Shown in pieces: positions 42,767-51,637 of a stretch of DNA of 64,000 nt; positions within the stretch are counted from its first letter, which is position 1; each line of letters opens with the position of its first letter. This DNA comes from Marivita sp. S6314 (GTDB lineage: Bacteria > Pseudomonadota > Alphaproteobacteria > Rhodobacterales > Rhodobacteraceae). The notes beneath the pieces are model-generated. The model did not search any database, was not told where the DNA came from, and saw only the letters and a list, made by a program, of their open reading frames with translations. The position numbers and the translations under genes were made by a program. The stretch lies in the NCBI RefSeq assembly GCF_023015985.1, contig NZ_JALKAO010000004.1, forward strand, positions 62,001 through 126,000. The letters run 5' to 3'.

Positions 42767-42797
42767 AAAAGCCTCGCCATCTGGCGGGGCTTTTTTC
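42767..42797 (+). terminator. Rho-independent terminator after sodB
   Basis: AAAAGCCTCGCC (42767-42778) pairs with GGCGGGGCTTTT (42783-42794) with one wobble pair and an ATCT loop, followed by six T residues in total. It lies 20 bases after the sodB stop and the A/T symmetry would allow weak action on the other strand. Confidence 0.92.
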
Positions 42798-42924
42798 ATG
42801 TCTGGCGTCCGGGGCGCTGCGCGGTCGCTTCAGGGATCGCGGTCATTTGTCGTCCCGTCTGGCAGTTGGTCATGCCTTGCCCTTGCCGGTGCGTCCCGCT
42901 ACCGCTGCGGGTGAAGGAGCCACC

Positions 42925-43860
42925 ATGACTGACACCCGCAAAGGCGTATTGGCGCTGCTTGCCGCCTGTACCATCTGGGGGCTGTCGCCGCTGTTTTACA
43001 AAGCACTCAGCGCCGTTCCCCCCGCCGAAGTGCTGGCGCATCGCACGGTCTGGTCGCTGGTGTTCTTTGCCACACTGCTTGCGGTTCAGAAACGCCTGCC
43101 GGTGCTCTGGGGGGCCGTGACCCGCTGGGCGTCCGTGCGGGTGATCCTGTTCGCCGCGTCGATGATTTCGGTGAACTGGTTTCTGTTTATCTGGGCCATT
43201 CAAGTGGGCCGCGCCACCGAAGCGTCGATGGGCTACTACATCTTCCCGCTGGTGGCTGTCCTGATTGGCCGGCTGCTGCTGGGGGAAAAGCTGTCGACCG
43301 CCCAGTGGAGCGCCGTGGCCATGGCCGGGTTTGCGGTGGTGTCCCTGACCATCGGTCTGCAGATCCTGCCGTGGATCCCGCTGGTGCTGGCCACCACCTT
43401 TGGCATTTACGGGCTGGTGAAAAAGCAGCTGGACCTTGGGCCCGTGGTGTCGGTCACGGCCGAGGTGCTGATGCTGACGCCTCTGGCGGTGGCGTGGCTG
43501 CTATATCTGCACACCGGATCGGGCGGTGCGTTTGGTGACGAGATCGGGCAAAGCCTCTTTCTGATTGCCGCAGGACCCATGACCGCCATGCCGCTGATCC
43601 TGTTTTCCTATGGCGCACGGCGGCTCACCATGTCGACGGTGGGGATCGTGCAATACCTGAACCCGACGCTGCAATTCCTGTGCGCGGTGGTGATTTTTGG
43701 CGAACCGTTCGGACCGGTGCACCTGTTTGCCTTTGCCCTGATCTGGACCGCGCTGGCGGTGTATTCCACCAGCGCCCTGCGTCAGGACAAGGCCCGCCGC
43801 AACGCCAGGATCGTGTCCGAGGCCGACGTGGTGGTTTCGACAAAGTCGAGCAAGGACTGA
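42925..43860 (+). CDS. RarD/EamA-type drug/metabolite transporter
   Basis: A 311-residue inner-membrane protein with about ten hydrophobic segments arranged as two EamA repeats (first from residue 8, AACTIWGLSPLFYKAL; second after residue 150). The segments SVNWFLFIWAI, RATEASMGYYIFPL and GIVQYLNPTLQFLCAV are characteristic of the RarD branch. Substrates of RarD proteins are not established. The ATG at 42925 has an AAGGAG site; the open frame before it runs over the sodB terminator. Its last 79 bases overlap the convergent LOG-family gene. Confidence 0.88.
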   Translation: MTDTRKGVLALLAACTIWGLSPLFYKALSAVPPAEVLAHRTVWSLVFFATLLAVQKRLPVLWGAVTRWASVRVILFAASMISVNWFLFIWAIQVGRATEASMGYYIFPLVAVLIGRLLLGEKLSTAQWSAVAMAGFAVVSLTIGLQILPWIPLVLATTFGIYGLVKKQLDLGPVVSVTAEVLMLTPLAVAWLLYLHTGSGGAFGDEIGQSLFLIAAGPMTAMPLILFSYGARRLTMSTVGIVQYLNPTLQFLCAVVIFGEPFGPVHLFAFALIWTALAVYSTSALRQDKARRNARIVSEADVVVSTKSSKD

Positions 43861-44333
43861 TCGGCGAACCCGTCCGCCACCACATGTGACATCAGAGCGG
43901 TCAGCGGGGCCCAGTAGTCTTCAACGCTGAGCAGGAAAATCGGCTTGTCATGCAGGCCAAGCTGCCGCCAGGTGAGTGCCTCGAAGAATTCGTCCAGCGA
44001 TCCGGCCCCGCCGGGCAGAACGACAATCGCGTCGGCATTCATCACCATGACCTTTTTGCGTTCATGCATCGTTTCGGTGACGATGAAGCGGGTGAGGTCG
44101 GTCTTGCCCACTTCGAGGTCAAGCAGATGGGTCGGGATCACCCCGAACGTGTCGCCGCCCGCGTCCTGTGCCGCGCGCGCGGTCAGGCCCATCAGCCCCA
44201 CATCGCCCGCACCATAGACCAGCCGCCAGCCCGCATCGGCGATCCCGCGCCCCAGCGCATCCGCCTCGCGGGCATAGGCGGGGTTCTGACCGGCACGTGC
44301 GCCGCAATAGACACAGATTGATTTGGTGTTCAT
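43782..44333 (-). CDS. LOG family protein (nucleoside 5'-monophosphate phosphoribohydrolase-like)
   Basis: A 183-residue Rossmann-like protein of the LOG family, often misnamed lysine decarboxylase. It should release a free base from a (cytokinin) riboside monophosphate or AMP. The family marks are YGAGDVGLMG near residue 45, the Arg in METxxxR-like TMHERKKVM, and the phosphate-binding PGGAGSLDEFFEALTW near 105. The start at 44333 has an AAGGACG site; a possible ATG at 44357 is less suited. The 3' end lies inside the rarD-like gene on the other strand (43782-43860), so the two messages are complementary at their ends. Confidence 0.9.
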   Translation of the reverse strand: MNTKSICVYCGARAGQNPAYAREADALGRGIADAGWRLVYGAGDVGLMGLTARAAQDAGGDTFGVIPTHLLDLEVGKTDLTRFIVTETMHERKKVMVMNADAIVVLPGGAGSLDEFFEALTWRQLGLHDKPIFLLSVEDYWAPLTALMSHVVADGFADQSLLDFVETTTSASDTILALRRALS

Positions 44334-44444
44334 AAGGGACGTCCTTCGCAAGGGCATGTGAGTTGCCTCGTGATACCTGCGTTGATAGATACGCTCAACT
44401 GCAGCAATGGCGATGGACCAGCTCTTGCAAACACTTGGGGAACG

Positions 44445-45950
44445 ATGGGCAAATTTGCTTTGACACAAGGCGCGTCCGGTCTCGCTCTGGGGGGCGCGGC
44501 AGCGGTCGCGGCCGTTGTGATTGGCCTCTATGCCAGCGGGTCCCTGTTCCCGAGTTCCGAACCCGAAGCGGCCGGTGCAGAACGACCCGCACCAGCGGCA
44601 GACCCTGTCGTCGAAACACCCGACACGCAGGTCGCAGTCCTGCCCGATCCGGTAAGCGAACCGTCCCAACCAAATGCGCCGGCCCCCGACGTTCCGGAAA
44701 CCCCGGACGCGGCGGCCCCGTCAGATGTCGATGACGCCGACAGGGCCGCGCCCGAAAACACCGACGCCGCGACCACCGAACCCGAAGCACCTGTGCCGGA
44801 TGTGGCCGCGCCCGATCCGGTGCCGCCCGCGTTTGACATCGTGCGCGTGGCTCCGGACGGTCAGACATTGGTGGCCGGGTCCGCCCCCGGCGCGCGCGAC
44901 GTGCGCGTGCTGGTTGATGGGGTCGAAGCCGGGTCTGCGGTGGTTGACCGCACCGGCAAGTTCGTCGCGTTCCTTGATCTGCCACCCAGCGCCACGCCGC
45001 GCGTGGTCGGGCTGGTGGCCGAGGGGGATGCCGGACGCATCGAAAGCCCCGATCAGGTGATCCTTGCCCCGTCGGTGCAAATCGCCGAAGCCCCGGTGCC
45101 GGACGTGCCAGAGGCCACGTCGACCGACTTGGCCGCAGCCCCCGAAACACCGCAATCCGACCCCGCGTCGGATGCCGGGCCTGTGAAAAAACCGGACGTC
45201 ACCAGCGACACAGAGGTGGAAGAGCGCGCGCCGGAGGACACGGAAACTGAAGTGGTCGCCGACACGCAGCCCGAGACGCCGACTGCACAAGTGGAGGTCG
45301 CCGAGGCGACTGCTGACCCGGTGCAACAGCCGATCACGACTGCCGACCCGGTCGAAACAAGTGCCGCAGCGTCAGCACCCGTCGCCGAAACCATTGCAGA
45401 GACACCAAGCGCCCCGGCGGTGATCCTGTCAACGCAAGCGGGGGTCGAGGTGCTCCAGCCATCCGGCCAGACGCCTGACGTGCTGGACCAGATCGCGCTG
45501 GATGCCATCACCTATGAAACAGCCGGGGACGTGGCCCTGTCCGGGCGCGGCACCGTGGATGAATTTGTGCGGGTGTATATCGACAACGAGCCGGTTCTGA
45601 CCACCGAGGTCGGTGAAGACGGCCGCTGGCGCGCGGACCTGCCCGAGATCGACAGCGGGACCTACACCTTGCGTGTCGATGCGGTGGACGTAACGGGTGA
45701 GGTTGTATCGCGGGTCGAAAGCCCGTTCCGGCGTGAAGACCCTGCGGCCCTGGCTGCCGTGGTCGTTGACGCGCCCGGAGCCTCTGTCGTCAAAGTGGTG
45801 ACGGTCCAGCCGGGCAACACGCTTTGGGCCATCGCACGGGACCGCTACGGCGAAGGCCCGGCCTATGTGAAGGTGTTTGAAGCCAACCGCGACCGCATCC
45901 GCAATCCGGACCTGATCTATCCCGGTCAGGTCTTTGCGATCCCCGACTGA
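44445..45950 (+). CDS. Membrane-anchored acidic/proline-rich protein with C-terminal LysM domain
   Basis: A 501-residue protein. Residues about 12-35 form a single transmembrane segment (LGGAAAVAAVVIGLYASG). A very long low-complexity Ala/Pro/Glu/Asp region follows (about 36-125 and 220-350), with small beta domains in between (residues about 128-205, and 365-435 with VRVYIDNEPV and GEDGRWRADLP). The last 50 residues are LysM (TVQPGNTLWAIARDRYG), which binds peptidoglycan. The N-terminus is cytoplasmic and the rest periplasmic by prediction. Family members occur widely in Rhodobacteraceae as LysM peptidoglycan-binding proteins of unknown duty. Start at 44445 has a GGGG site. Confidence 0.85.
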   Translation: MGKFALTQGASGLALGGAAAVAAVVIGLYASGSLFPSSEPEAAGAERPAPAADPVVETPDTQVAVLPDPVSEPSQPNAPAPDVPETPDAAAPSDVDDADRAAPENTDAATTEPEAPVPDVAAPDPVPPAFDIVRVAPDGQTLVAGSAPGARDVRVLVDGVEAGSAVVDRTGKFVAFLDLPPSATPRVVGLVAEGDAGRIESPDQVILAPSVQIAEAPVPDVPEATSTDLAAAPETPQSDPASDAGPVKKPDVTSDTEVEERAPEDTETEVVADTQPETPTAQVEVAEATADPVQQPITTADPVETSAAASAPVAETIAETPSAPAVILSTQAGVEVLQPSGQTPDVLDQIALDAITYETAGDVALSGRGTVDEFVRVYIDNEPVLTTEVGEDGRWRADLPEIDSGTYTLRVDAVDVTGEVVSRVESPFRREDPAALAAVVVDAPGASVVKVVTVQPGNTLWAIARDRYGEGPAYVKVFEANRDRIRNPDLIYPGQVFAIPD

Positions 45951-46118
45951 TCACGCGCTGCCAGCCTGCCCATCATGCGACGTTTGTCTGCGGCGACCAG
46001 TGCACATTTGGGGGGGTTGCCGATCAAGATCACCGAGATATAGTGCTGATACTTGATCGGGGCGGGCTCCCGTCCTGGTGCTGAATAGAGGCAGACTGGG
46101 CAGGAGACGAGTCCCCCG

Positions 46119-46703
46119 ATGGATGGCACTTTCAGAACAGCTTTTGTACGCGAACCGGGCGCGTTGCGACATCACCCGGCACTGGTGCTGAATGCCGATT
46201 ATCGGCCGCTCAGCTATTACCCGCTGTCGCTGTGGTCCTGGCAGGATGCGGTCAAGGCGGCGTTTCTCGACAGGGTGGATATCGTGGCCGAATATGACGA
46301 GGTGGTCCGCAGCCCGTCGATGACGCTTCGAATACCGAGCGTCGTGGTGCTCAAAGACTATGTCAAACCGCAAAAGCGCGTGGCCTTCACGCGCTTTAAT
46401 CTTTTTTTAAGGGACGAATTCCGCTGCCAGTATTGCGGGGCCAAGGGCGATCTGACCTTTGACCACGTGGTGCCACGCGCCTCTGGCGGCATCACGTCCT
46501 GGGAAAACGTGGTTGCGGCCTGTGCGCCGTGCAACCTGCGCAAGGGATCGAAAAGCCTGCGTCAGGTTGGGTTGTCGCTGCGCAAGCCGCCCCGACAGCC
46601 GGGCGCGCAGGAGCTGTTGAACATGGGCCGCAAGTTCCCGCCCAATCACCTGCACGACAGCTGGATGGACTTCCTCTACTGGGATGCAGAGCTGGAGGCG
46701 TAA
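46119..46703 (+). CDS. HNH endonuclease family protein
   Basis: A 194-residue protein with a C-terminal HNH/His-Me finger module: zinc Cys pairs RCQYCGAK and ACAPCNLRKG, and the catalytic LTFDHVVPRASGG with ENVVAAC providing the Asn. The N-terminal part (ALVLNADYRPLSYYPLSLWSWQDAVKA) is the conserved leader of a stand-alone, chromosomal HNH family common in alphaproteobacteria. No restriction methylase or phage gene is nearby, so it is probably a housekeeping DNA or RNA processing enzyme rather than a defence nuclease. Target unknown. Confidence 0.88.
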   Translation: MDGTFRTAFVREPGALRHHPALVLNADYRPLSYYPLSLWSWQDAVKAAFLDRVDIVAEYDEVVRSPSMTLRIPSVVVLKDYVKPQKRVAFTRFNLFLRDEFRCQYCGAKGDLTFDHVVPRASGGITSWENVVAACAPCNLRKGSKSLRQVGLSLRKPPRQPGAQELLNMGRKFPPNHLHDSWMDFLYWDAELEA

Positions 46704-46772
46704 GCCACCGGCCCTCAGGTCTATGCGACCGAACACGCGCGTCGCAGAGCGAAGCCGTCCCGTACCCGACGG

Positions 46773-47540
46773 CTATCGCGCTTTCGCAGCTGGAAGCCAA
46801 TCCAGTGTCTCACCCGTCGGCGCGGTGGACTTGTATTCTGCCCCTAGGGGTGCCGTGTACCCCAAGGTGGCGATATGGCGGAAGATGTGGTCATAGTTAA
46901 CCTCGCCAGCACCGGGCGGTCCGCGCTCGGGCACTGACGCGAACTGGAAGTGCCCGATCTGCGGAAGAAGGGACGTGATCCGATGGGTCAGGTCGCCCTC
47001 CATCAACTGAACATGATAGCAATCGAACATCAGTTTGAGGTTCGGCGCATCCACCTCGGTCATCAACCCCAGCGCCTGTGTTGTCGTGCTCAGAAAATAA
47101 CCCGGCGCGTCATACCGGTTGAGCGGTTCGATCAGGATCGTGATGTCGTGGGGGGCGGCTTTGGCACAGGCGTAGGTCAGATTTGCGACAAAGGTGTCGT
47201 GCGCGTCTGTCCCATCGGAAAATCCCGCCATGACATGCACGGATCTGCACCCGATTGCGCGGGCATAATCAATGGCTTCGTCAATCGCCGCGCGCGCCTC
47301 TGCGGTGCGGTCGGGCAGGGCGGCAAGGCCGTTGTCGCCCGCCGCCACATCGCCGCGACGGGTGTTCAGGCCCAGCATGGCAAGGCCCGTGTCCTCCAAT
47401 GCCGCCACAACATCACCTGTCGGCGTGTCATAAGGCCAATGGCATTCCACCGCATCGAAACCCGCCGCCTTGGCCGCGCGAATGGCGTCGGGCAGCGGTC
47501 GGTCCGTCCACAGAAACCCAAGGTTGGCCGAAAACTTCAT
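46773..47540 (-). CDS. otnI: 2-oxo-tetronate isomerase / hydroxypyruvate isomerase family (OtnI-like)
   Basis: A 255-residue TIM-barrel isomerase of the hydroxypyruvate isomerase family. Metal/active-site Glu and neighbours are in TILIEPLNRYDAPGYF near residue 143, FDCYHVQ near 178, FASVPERGPPGAGEVNY near 205, and GAEYKST near 240. In the four-carbon acid sugar route OtnI turns 2-oxo- into 3-oxo-tetronate, the substrate of OtnK. The ATG at 47540 overlaps the OtnC-like stop in an ATGA. Because OtnC and OtnK genes are adjacent, the OtnI role is favoured over hydroxypyruvate, though both can be done by this family. Last gene of the operon. Confidence 0.85.
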   Translation of the reverse strand: MKFSANLGFLWTDRPLPDAIRAAKAAGFDAVECHWPYDTPTGDVVAALEDTGLAMLGLNTRRGDVAAGDNGLAALPDRTAEARAAIDEAIDYARAIGCRSVHVMAGFSDGTDAHDTFVANLTYACAKAAPHDITILIEPLNRYDAPGYFLSTTTQALGLMTEVDAPNLKLMFDCYHVQLMEGDLTHRITSLLPQIGHFQFASVPERGPPGAGEVNYDHIFRHIATLGYTAPLGAEYKSTAPTGETLDWLPAAKAR

Positions 47541-48187
47541 GCGTCCCACTCCACGTTAAAGGTTGTGATCAGGCGGTGCACGTCCGTGTCTGACAATCCG
47601 CGCGGGGACATCCCCCGTGTCATCATCGCCAGCCGTGCCGTATCTTCAAGCTCTTCAATGGCGTTACACGCGGCTTCGATATCCGCGCCCGCAACGACGG
47701 GACCGTGATTGGCAAGCATGACCGCAGATCGTTTGCCGGCCAATCCCCGCACCGCGTCGCCCATGGCCGGATCGCCGGGCAGGAAGAACGGCAGCAGTTT
47801 CACACGGCCCAGCTTCATGATGGCATAGGGCGTCAGGCGGGGAAGAAAATCATCGTCGTTCGCGTCGGGCATCATCGACAGGGCGACCGAATGGCAGGAG
47901 TGCAAATGCACCACGGCGCCAGCGGTTGACCGCGTGTCATAAAAGGCCGTGTGCAGCGGCATCTCCTTGGTGGGCGGATCCCCGTCGATCAAGGTGCCCT
48001 GCGTGTCAAACCGGCTCAGCCGGGCCGGATCCAACCGACCGAAACTCGTGCCGGTGGGACTCACCAGCAGCCCGCCATCCGGGGTGCGGGCAGAAATGTT
48101 GCCTGTGCTGCCCCCGGTCAAGCCGCGATCAAACATCGACTTGGCAAGCAGGCAGATCAGCTCACGCAGTTCGGCTTCAGCGCTCAT
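47537..48187 (-). CDS. otnC: 3-oxo-tetronate 4-phosphate decarboxylase, class II aldolase family (OtnC-like)
   Basis: A 216-residue zinc enzyme of the class II aldolase/adducin family. GGSTGNISAR (residues 25-34) binds phosphate; Glu75 is the likely acid-base in PTKEMPLH; the zinc His are His94 and His96 in VVHLHSCHS with a third in ANHGPVV near 155. In the acid-sugar pathway this enzyme decarboxylates 3-oxo-tetronate 4-phosphate to dihydroxyacetone phosphate. Start at 48187 overlaps the kinase stop (ATGA). Without its partners it could be called a ribulose- or fuculose-phosphate aldolase; the OtnK and OtnI neighbours decide. Confidence 0.87.
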   Translation of the reverse strand: MSAEAELRELICLLAKSMFDRGLTGGSTGNISARTPDGGLLVSPTGTSFGRLDPARLSRFDTQGTLIDGDPPTKEMPLHTAFYDTRSTAGAVVHLHSCHSVALSMMPDANDDDFLPRLTPYAIMKLGRVKLLPFFLPGDPAMGDAVRGLAGKRSAVMLANHGPVVAGADIEAACNAIEELEDTARLAMMTRGMSPRGLSDTDVHRLITTFNVEWDA

Positions 48188-49458
48188 GGCGTTTCCAATT
48201 GTGTTTGCGCGCGTGTGAAAAAATCCTCGGACCCGAAATTGCCCGACTTCAGGGCAAGGGCAATCTGGTGGCCCTCCGACTTGCAATAGGTCCACGGCAC
48301 GCCGGGTACGATTTCCGCACCGATATCAAGCTGCGCAACGGAAAGCGCCTTGGTCACGGCCCCGGACGTTTCACCACCCGCCACAATGACCCGCCGTGCC
48401 CCGGCATCGCGCGCGCCAAGGGCACAGGCCGCAAGGGTGTCTTCAATCAACGCGCCGGTTTCGGCGACGCCAAGTTTCTTCTGTGCGGCTTTGACACTGG
48501 CCGGGTCGGCCGTCGCGTAAATCAGTGGCGCCTGTGCCAGATCCTGCGCCGCCAACCATTCAAGAACCGGCGCTTGGCCGGTGTTGACGAGCGTCAGCGG
48601 ATCAAGCTGATAACACGGCGCGCCCGTGGCCCGGTAGGCTGCGACCTGCGCATTGGTCATGGCAGAGCAACTGCCCGACAGGATGATCGTGTCGGCGGCT
48701 GTCTGCGGAGCGGTCATCCTTGGTGCATCCGCCGTTAACAGCCCGTCAGACTGGTAAAGCGCCGGCAACGGCATGGCGACCGCAGACCCACCGGTCATCA
48801 GCGGCAGGTCCCGGCAGGCCGCAGCGATGTCCCGAAGATCCTCGTTGGCAACGGCGTCGACGACGATATGGGCGTTGCCTTGTGATGTGTGTTCTGCCAG
48901 GGCCGCGCGGATCGCGTCCGGGCCTTTGGCAACGCTCAAACGGTCAATCAGGCCAACCGGGCGTGTGACCTGCGGGGTCAGCAATCGCATCAGATTGCTG
49001 TCGCGCATGGGTGTCAGGGGGTGATCCTTCATCGGGCTTTCGGCAAGCGGCTGTTGCCCCACGAAAAGATTGCCCATGAAGATCGACCGCCCATTTTCCG
49101 GGAAGGCCGGGCAGTAGATCGTCTGGTCTGCGCCTAGAGCGTCCATCAAGGCCTCGGCGACCGGTCCGATATTGCCCTCTGCGGTGCAGTCAAAGGTGGA
49201 GCAATATTTCCAGAAAAAACGGGTGGCACCTGCGGCTTGCAGCCAGCGCAGGGCAGACAGGGCTTGCGCGACCGCATCCTCCACCGGGGCGGTGCGTGAT
49301 TTCAGGGCGATGACCTCGAACGGGCTGGTGTCCGACGGGGGTGCTTGCGGCATGCCGATGCGCAACGAAACGCGCACTCCACTGCGTGCAAGAAGCCCTG
49401 CAAGGTCGGTTGCGCCGGTAAAATCATCTGCGATGCAGCCAAGACGTGTTCCGGTCAT
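48184..49458 (-). CDS. otnK: Four-carbon acid sugar kinase (OtnK-like, former DUF1537)
   Basis: A 424-residue two-domain kinase. The N-terminal substrate domain begins CIADDFTGATDLAGLLARSG, the family hallmark; FWKYCSTFDCTAEGNIG near residue 85 also contacts substrate. The C-terminal nucleotide domain has ILSGSCSAMTNAQ near 255 and VIVAGGETSGAVTKAL near 370. It phosphorylates 3-oxo-tetronate at O4 using ATP. Gene ends overlap both neighbours by four bases (RraA-like upstream, OtnC downstream), so it is in the middle of a tightly coupled catabolic run. Confidence 0.9.
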   Translation of the reverse strand: MTGTRLGCIADDFTGATDLAGLLARSGVRVSLRIGMPQAPPSDTSPFEVIALKSRTAPVEDAVAQALSALRWLQAAGATRFFWKYCSTFDCTAEGNIGPVAEALMDALGADQTIYCPAFPENGRSIFMGNLFVGQQPLAESPMKDHPLTPMRDSNLMRLLTPQVTRPVGLIDRLSVAKGPDAIRAALAEHTSQGNAHIVVDAVANEDLRDIAAACRDLPLMTGGSAVAMPLPALYQSDGLLTADAPRMTAPQTAADTIILSGSCSAMTNAQVAAYRATGAPCYQLDPLTLVNTGQAPVLEWLAAQDLAQAPLIYATADPASVKAAQKKLGVAETGALIEDTLAACALGARDAGARRVIVAGGETSGAVTKALSVAQLDIGAEIVPGVPWTYCKSEGHQIALALKSGNFGSEDFFTRAQTQLETP

Positions 49459-50165
49459 GTGCGTGCCTTTTCAAACTCGCCCCAAAGGCGTTCGAAGGTT
49501 TCGAAATCGGTTGAACCGGTCTTGAGCGGCTCCAGGACAATGGCTTCGGCGGCAAACAGGCGATCAAGTGCGGCGTTCAGATGCGGGATCACATCGGGCG
49601 GGATGCAGACAGCGCCGTGGCGATCGGCGTGGATCAGGTCACCTTGCGCAACCGTCATGCCAAAGATCGTGACCGGGGTGCCGATATCATGCACATGGAC
49701 AAAGCCATGGCTTGGGCCAACAGAGCCTGCAAGCACGGGAAAGCCCTCGGGCATATCGCCCAGATCACGGACCACCCCGTTGGTCACCGCGCCGTTCATT
49801 CCAAACACGTTTTTGTGGACCTGCGCGTGGACTTCGCCCCACCACGCCCCAAGGGCGGCGTCTCCATCAATGTCCTCGATCACCGCAACGCCGGGGCGGG
49901 GGCCATCGGCCATGGCACGAAAATAGGCCATCCGGCGCGCGCGGATCTCCTCCGCAGGGTCCGTCGGCGGCGTGCGGCCTGCGATACGCGCGGTGCGGGC
50001 AAAGCCGACCATGCGCGCGTCCGGCGATCCGGCCCATTGCATGGTCTGTTGCGTGAATCCGGAAAACCCGCGCCGCCCCTGGGCGACTTCGATGGCATTG
50101 CACACCGTCGGCGTGTCACAGCCGCGCAGGCGGTCAAGCAGGTGTTCAAGTTGGGATGGGGTCAT
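49455..50165 (-). CDS. RraA-like / 4-hydroxy-4-methyl-2-oxoglutarate aldolase family protein
   Basis: A 236-residue protein of the RraA/HMG-aldolase fold. Arg133-Asp134 in GAVTNGVVRDLGD is the metal- and substrate-binding motif that separates active aldolases/decarboxylases from the RNase E inhibitor RraA; HADRHGAVCIPPD near 200 is also conserved. Active members split 4-hydroxy-2-oxo acids to pyruvate or decarboxylate oxaloacetate. I chose the ATG at 50165 (MTPSQL); ATGs at 50174 and 50177 are possible. It overlaps the hydrolase gene upstream by 20 bases. Placed beside OtnK, a role on a branched or long acid-sugar intermediate is inferred. Confidence 0.8.
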   Translation of the reverse strand: MTPSQLEHLLDRLRGCDTPTVCNAIEVAQGRRGFSGFTQQTMQWAGSPDARMVGFARTARIAGRTPPTDPAEEIRARRMAYFRAMADGPRPGVAVIEDIDGDAALGAWWGEVHAQVHKNVFGMNGAVTNGVVRDLGDMPEGFPVLAGSVGPSHGFVHVHDIGTPVTIFGMTVAQGDLIHADRHGAVCIPPDVIPHLNAALDRLFAAEAIVLEPLKTGSTDFETFERLWGEFEKART

Positions 50166-50889
50166 GGATGGCATCATTCATTCTGGTCAGGGCAATGGCG
50201 CAGGCCTTGGGATCTTCGAGAAGCGCGAAATGCCCAAGTCCGGCAAGGGGTAAAAACTGTCCATTCGGCGCGGCATCCGCAGCAGCACGCCCTTGGGCGG
50301 GTGGTGCTGCGATATCTTCGGCCCCGGTGAGCGACAGCACCGGCATTCGCGCCTGTGACAACGCCTTAAGCGCCCCCGGCCTGCTGAGCGCGAGTTGGGT
50401 CTGGGCATCAATCATATGAGCGGTTTGATCGGCCATTTCGAGGATCGCTTCCCGCGCAACGTCAGGCGTCGCGCCCGACAAAGGCGGAAGACGAGACCCC
50501 ATCGCCACGGCACCCCCCCGCGTTGCCACGTCGTGGGCCAGATCATGCCGGCCTTTTGCTTTGGACGGGTCATCCGCAAACGGATTGAGGCCAAACAGAA
50601 CAAGCCGATGGGCCGTCAGGCGATCCGCCCAATGGGCCGCGAGGATAGCGCCAAGGGAAAACCCGCACACCACCGTGTCGGGCCCGGAACGGGCGCAGAT
50701 GTCATCGTAATCGCGCACATCCGGCCGATCCGGTAAAAGGGTCCGGCACTGGTCTGGCCCAACGCCCAAAGCCTCCAGCACCCCGTCGAACACCATGGAT
50801 GTGCAAAGCGTGCCGGGCAACAAAAGCCACGGCCTGCCTGCCAGATCGTCAGTAGCCATGCTTTGTTGCAACTTCGATGGCGCTGTCAT
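50146..50889 (-). CDS. Alpha/beta hydrolase in the acid-sugar operon
   Basis: A 247-residue serine hydrolase: WLLLPGTLCTSMVFDG for the oxyanion hole, nucleophile elbow VVCGFSLGAILA near residue 75, acid strand PVLSLTGAEDIAAPP near 182, and His in LAGLGHFALLEDP near 222. Its gene overlaps the HpcH/HpaI gene by about 40 bases, so the ATG at 50859 (MATDDL) could also be the start. In an uptake operon for a sugar-acid it might open a lactone or remove an ester group before aldolase cleavage. That is inference; the substrate is unknown. Confidence 0.82.
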   Translation of the reverse strand: MTAPSKLQQSMATDDLAGRPWLLLPGTLCTSMVFDGVLEALGVGPDQCRTLLPDRPDVRDYDDICARSGPDTVVCGFSLGAILAAHWADRLTAHRLVLFGLNPFADDPSKAKGRHDLAHDVATRGGAVAMGSRLPPLSGATPDVAREAILEMADQTAHMIDAQTQLALSRPGALKALSQARMPVLSLTGAEDIAAPPAQGRAAADAAPNGQFLPLAGLGHFALLEDPKACAIALTRMNDAIHDPIPT

Positions 50890-51637
50890 CCAACGTGATC
50901 CGCACCGCGTCCTTCATGCTGCGGGTCAGGTGGGCAAAGTCATTGCCGGGGGTCACCAAACGGAATCCCTGTTCGATCCGCTTGCGGGCCTCTTCGCCCG
51001 AGCTGCAGAAAATGCCGGCCGGAATGCCCCGCCGCGTGGCCGCATGAAGCACATCCAGAATGGCGGCTTCGGACTTGGGGCGTGGGAACCCGGAGGAGCC
51101 ATCCAGTTCGAACGCCAAATCATTTGGTCCGACATAGATCATGTCGACGCCGTCAACCTGCAGGATGGCTTCAATGTTTTCAACAGCTTGTGCCGTTTCG
51201 ATCATCGGGATGGCCATCACGGTGGCGTCTGCCTGCGCCACATAATCGGCACCGCCATAGAGCAACCCGCGCGACGGTCCGAAACTGCGCGTGCCGGTCG
51301 GCGGGTAGCGACATGCGGAAACCAGGGCCGCCGCTTGGTCAGGGGTCGAGATCATCGGGCAGATGACGCCATAGGCGCCCGCGTCCAACAGATGCATGAT
51401 CTGGGCCGCGTCCAGACCGGGCACGCGCACCATCGGGGTAGCGGGCGTTGCCGAAATGGCCTGCATCATCGCAAGCGCGTCGGAAAATCCCAGCATGCCA
51501 TGCTGTAGATCAACGGTGACGGCATGGACCCCGCTATGCCCGACGCCTTCGGCGGAATAGGTCGAGGCGATGGACAACCATCCGTTTACAACCACTTCAG
51601 AGGCCGCAAGGCGCGTTCGGATTGCGTTCGGGCGCAT
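50849..51637 (-). CDS. HpcH/HpaI family aldolase (class II, pyruvate-forming)
   Basis: A 262-residue metal-dependent aldolase. The catalytic His46 and Asp43 are in VTVDLQHGMLG; the substrate Arg is in CRYPPTGTRSFGPSRG; the metal Glu is in IPMIETAQAVEN near 150, and the metal Asp is in IYVGPNDLAFELDG near 175. It should split a 4-hydroxy-2-oxo acid into pyruvate and an aldehyde. It starts with a TGATG junction to the cupin gene. Two different pyruvate-type aldolases (this and the RraA-like protein) in one operon is unusual and suggests a branched or larger sugar-acid substrate. Confidence 0.88.
   Translation of the reverse strand: MRPNAIRTRLAASEVVVNGWLSIASTYSAEGVGHSGVHAVTVDLQHGMLGFSDALAMMQAISATPATPMVRVPGLDAAQIMHLLDAGAYGVICPMISTPDQAAALVSACRYPPTGTRSFGPSRGLLYGGADYVAQADATVMAIPMIETAQAVENIEAILQVDGVDMIYVGPNDLAFELDGSSGFPRPKSEAAILDVLHAATRRGIPAGIFCSSGEEARKRIEQGFRLVTPGNDFAHLTRSMKDAVRITLDDSAIEVATKHGY

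Noticed and set aside
43782-44333. Lysine decarboxylase
   Set aside because: The PGGxGS and YGAGDVGLMG motifs are those of LOG phosphoribohydrolases; there is no PLP site.
46119-46703. HNH gene as part of a restriction or phage-defence system
   Set aside because: No methylase, specificity or defence gene lies nearby, and the N-terminal half matches a stand-alone chromosomal family.
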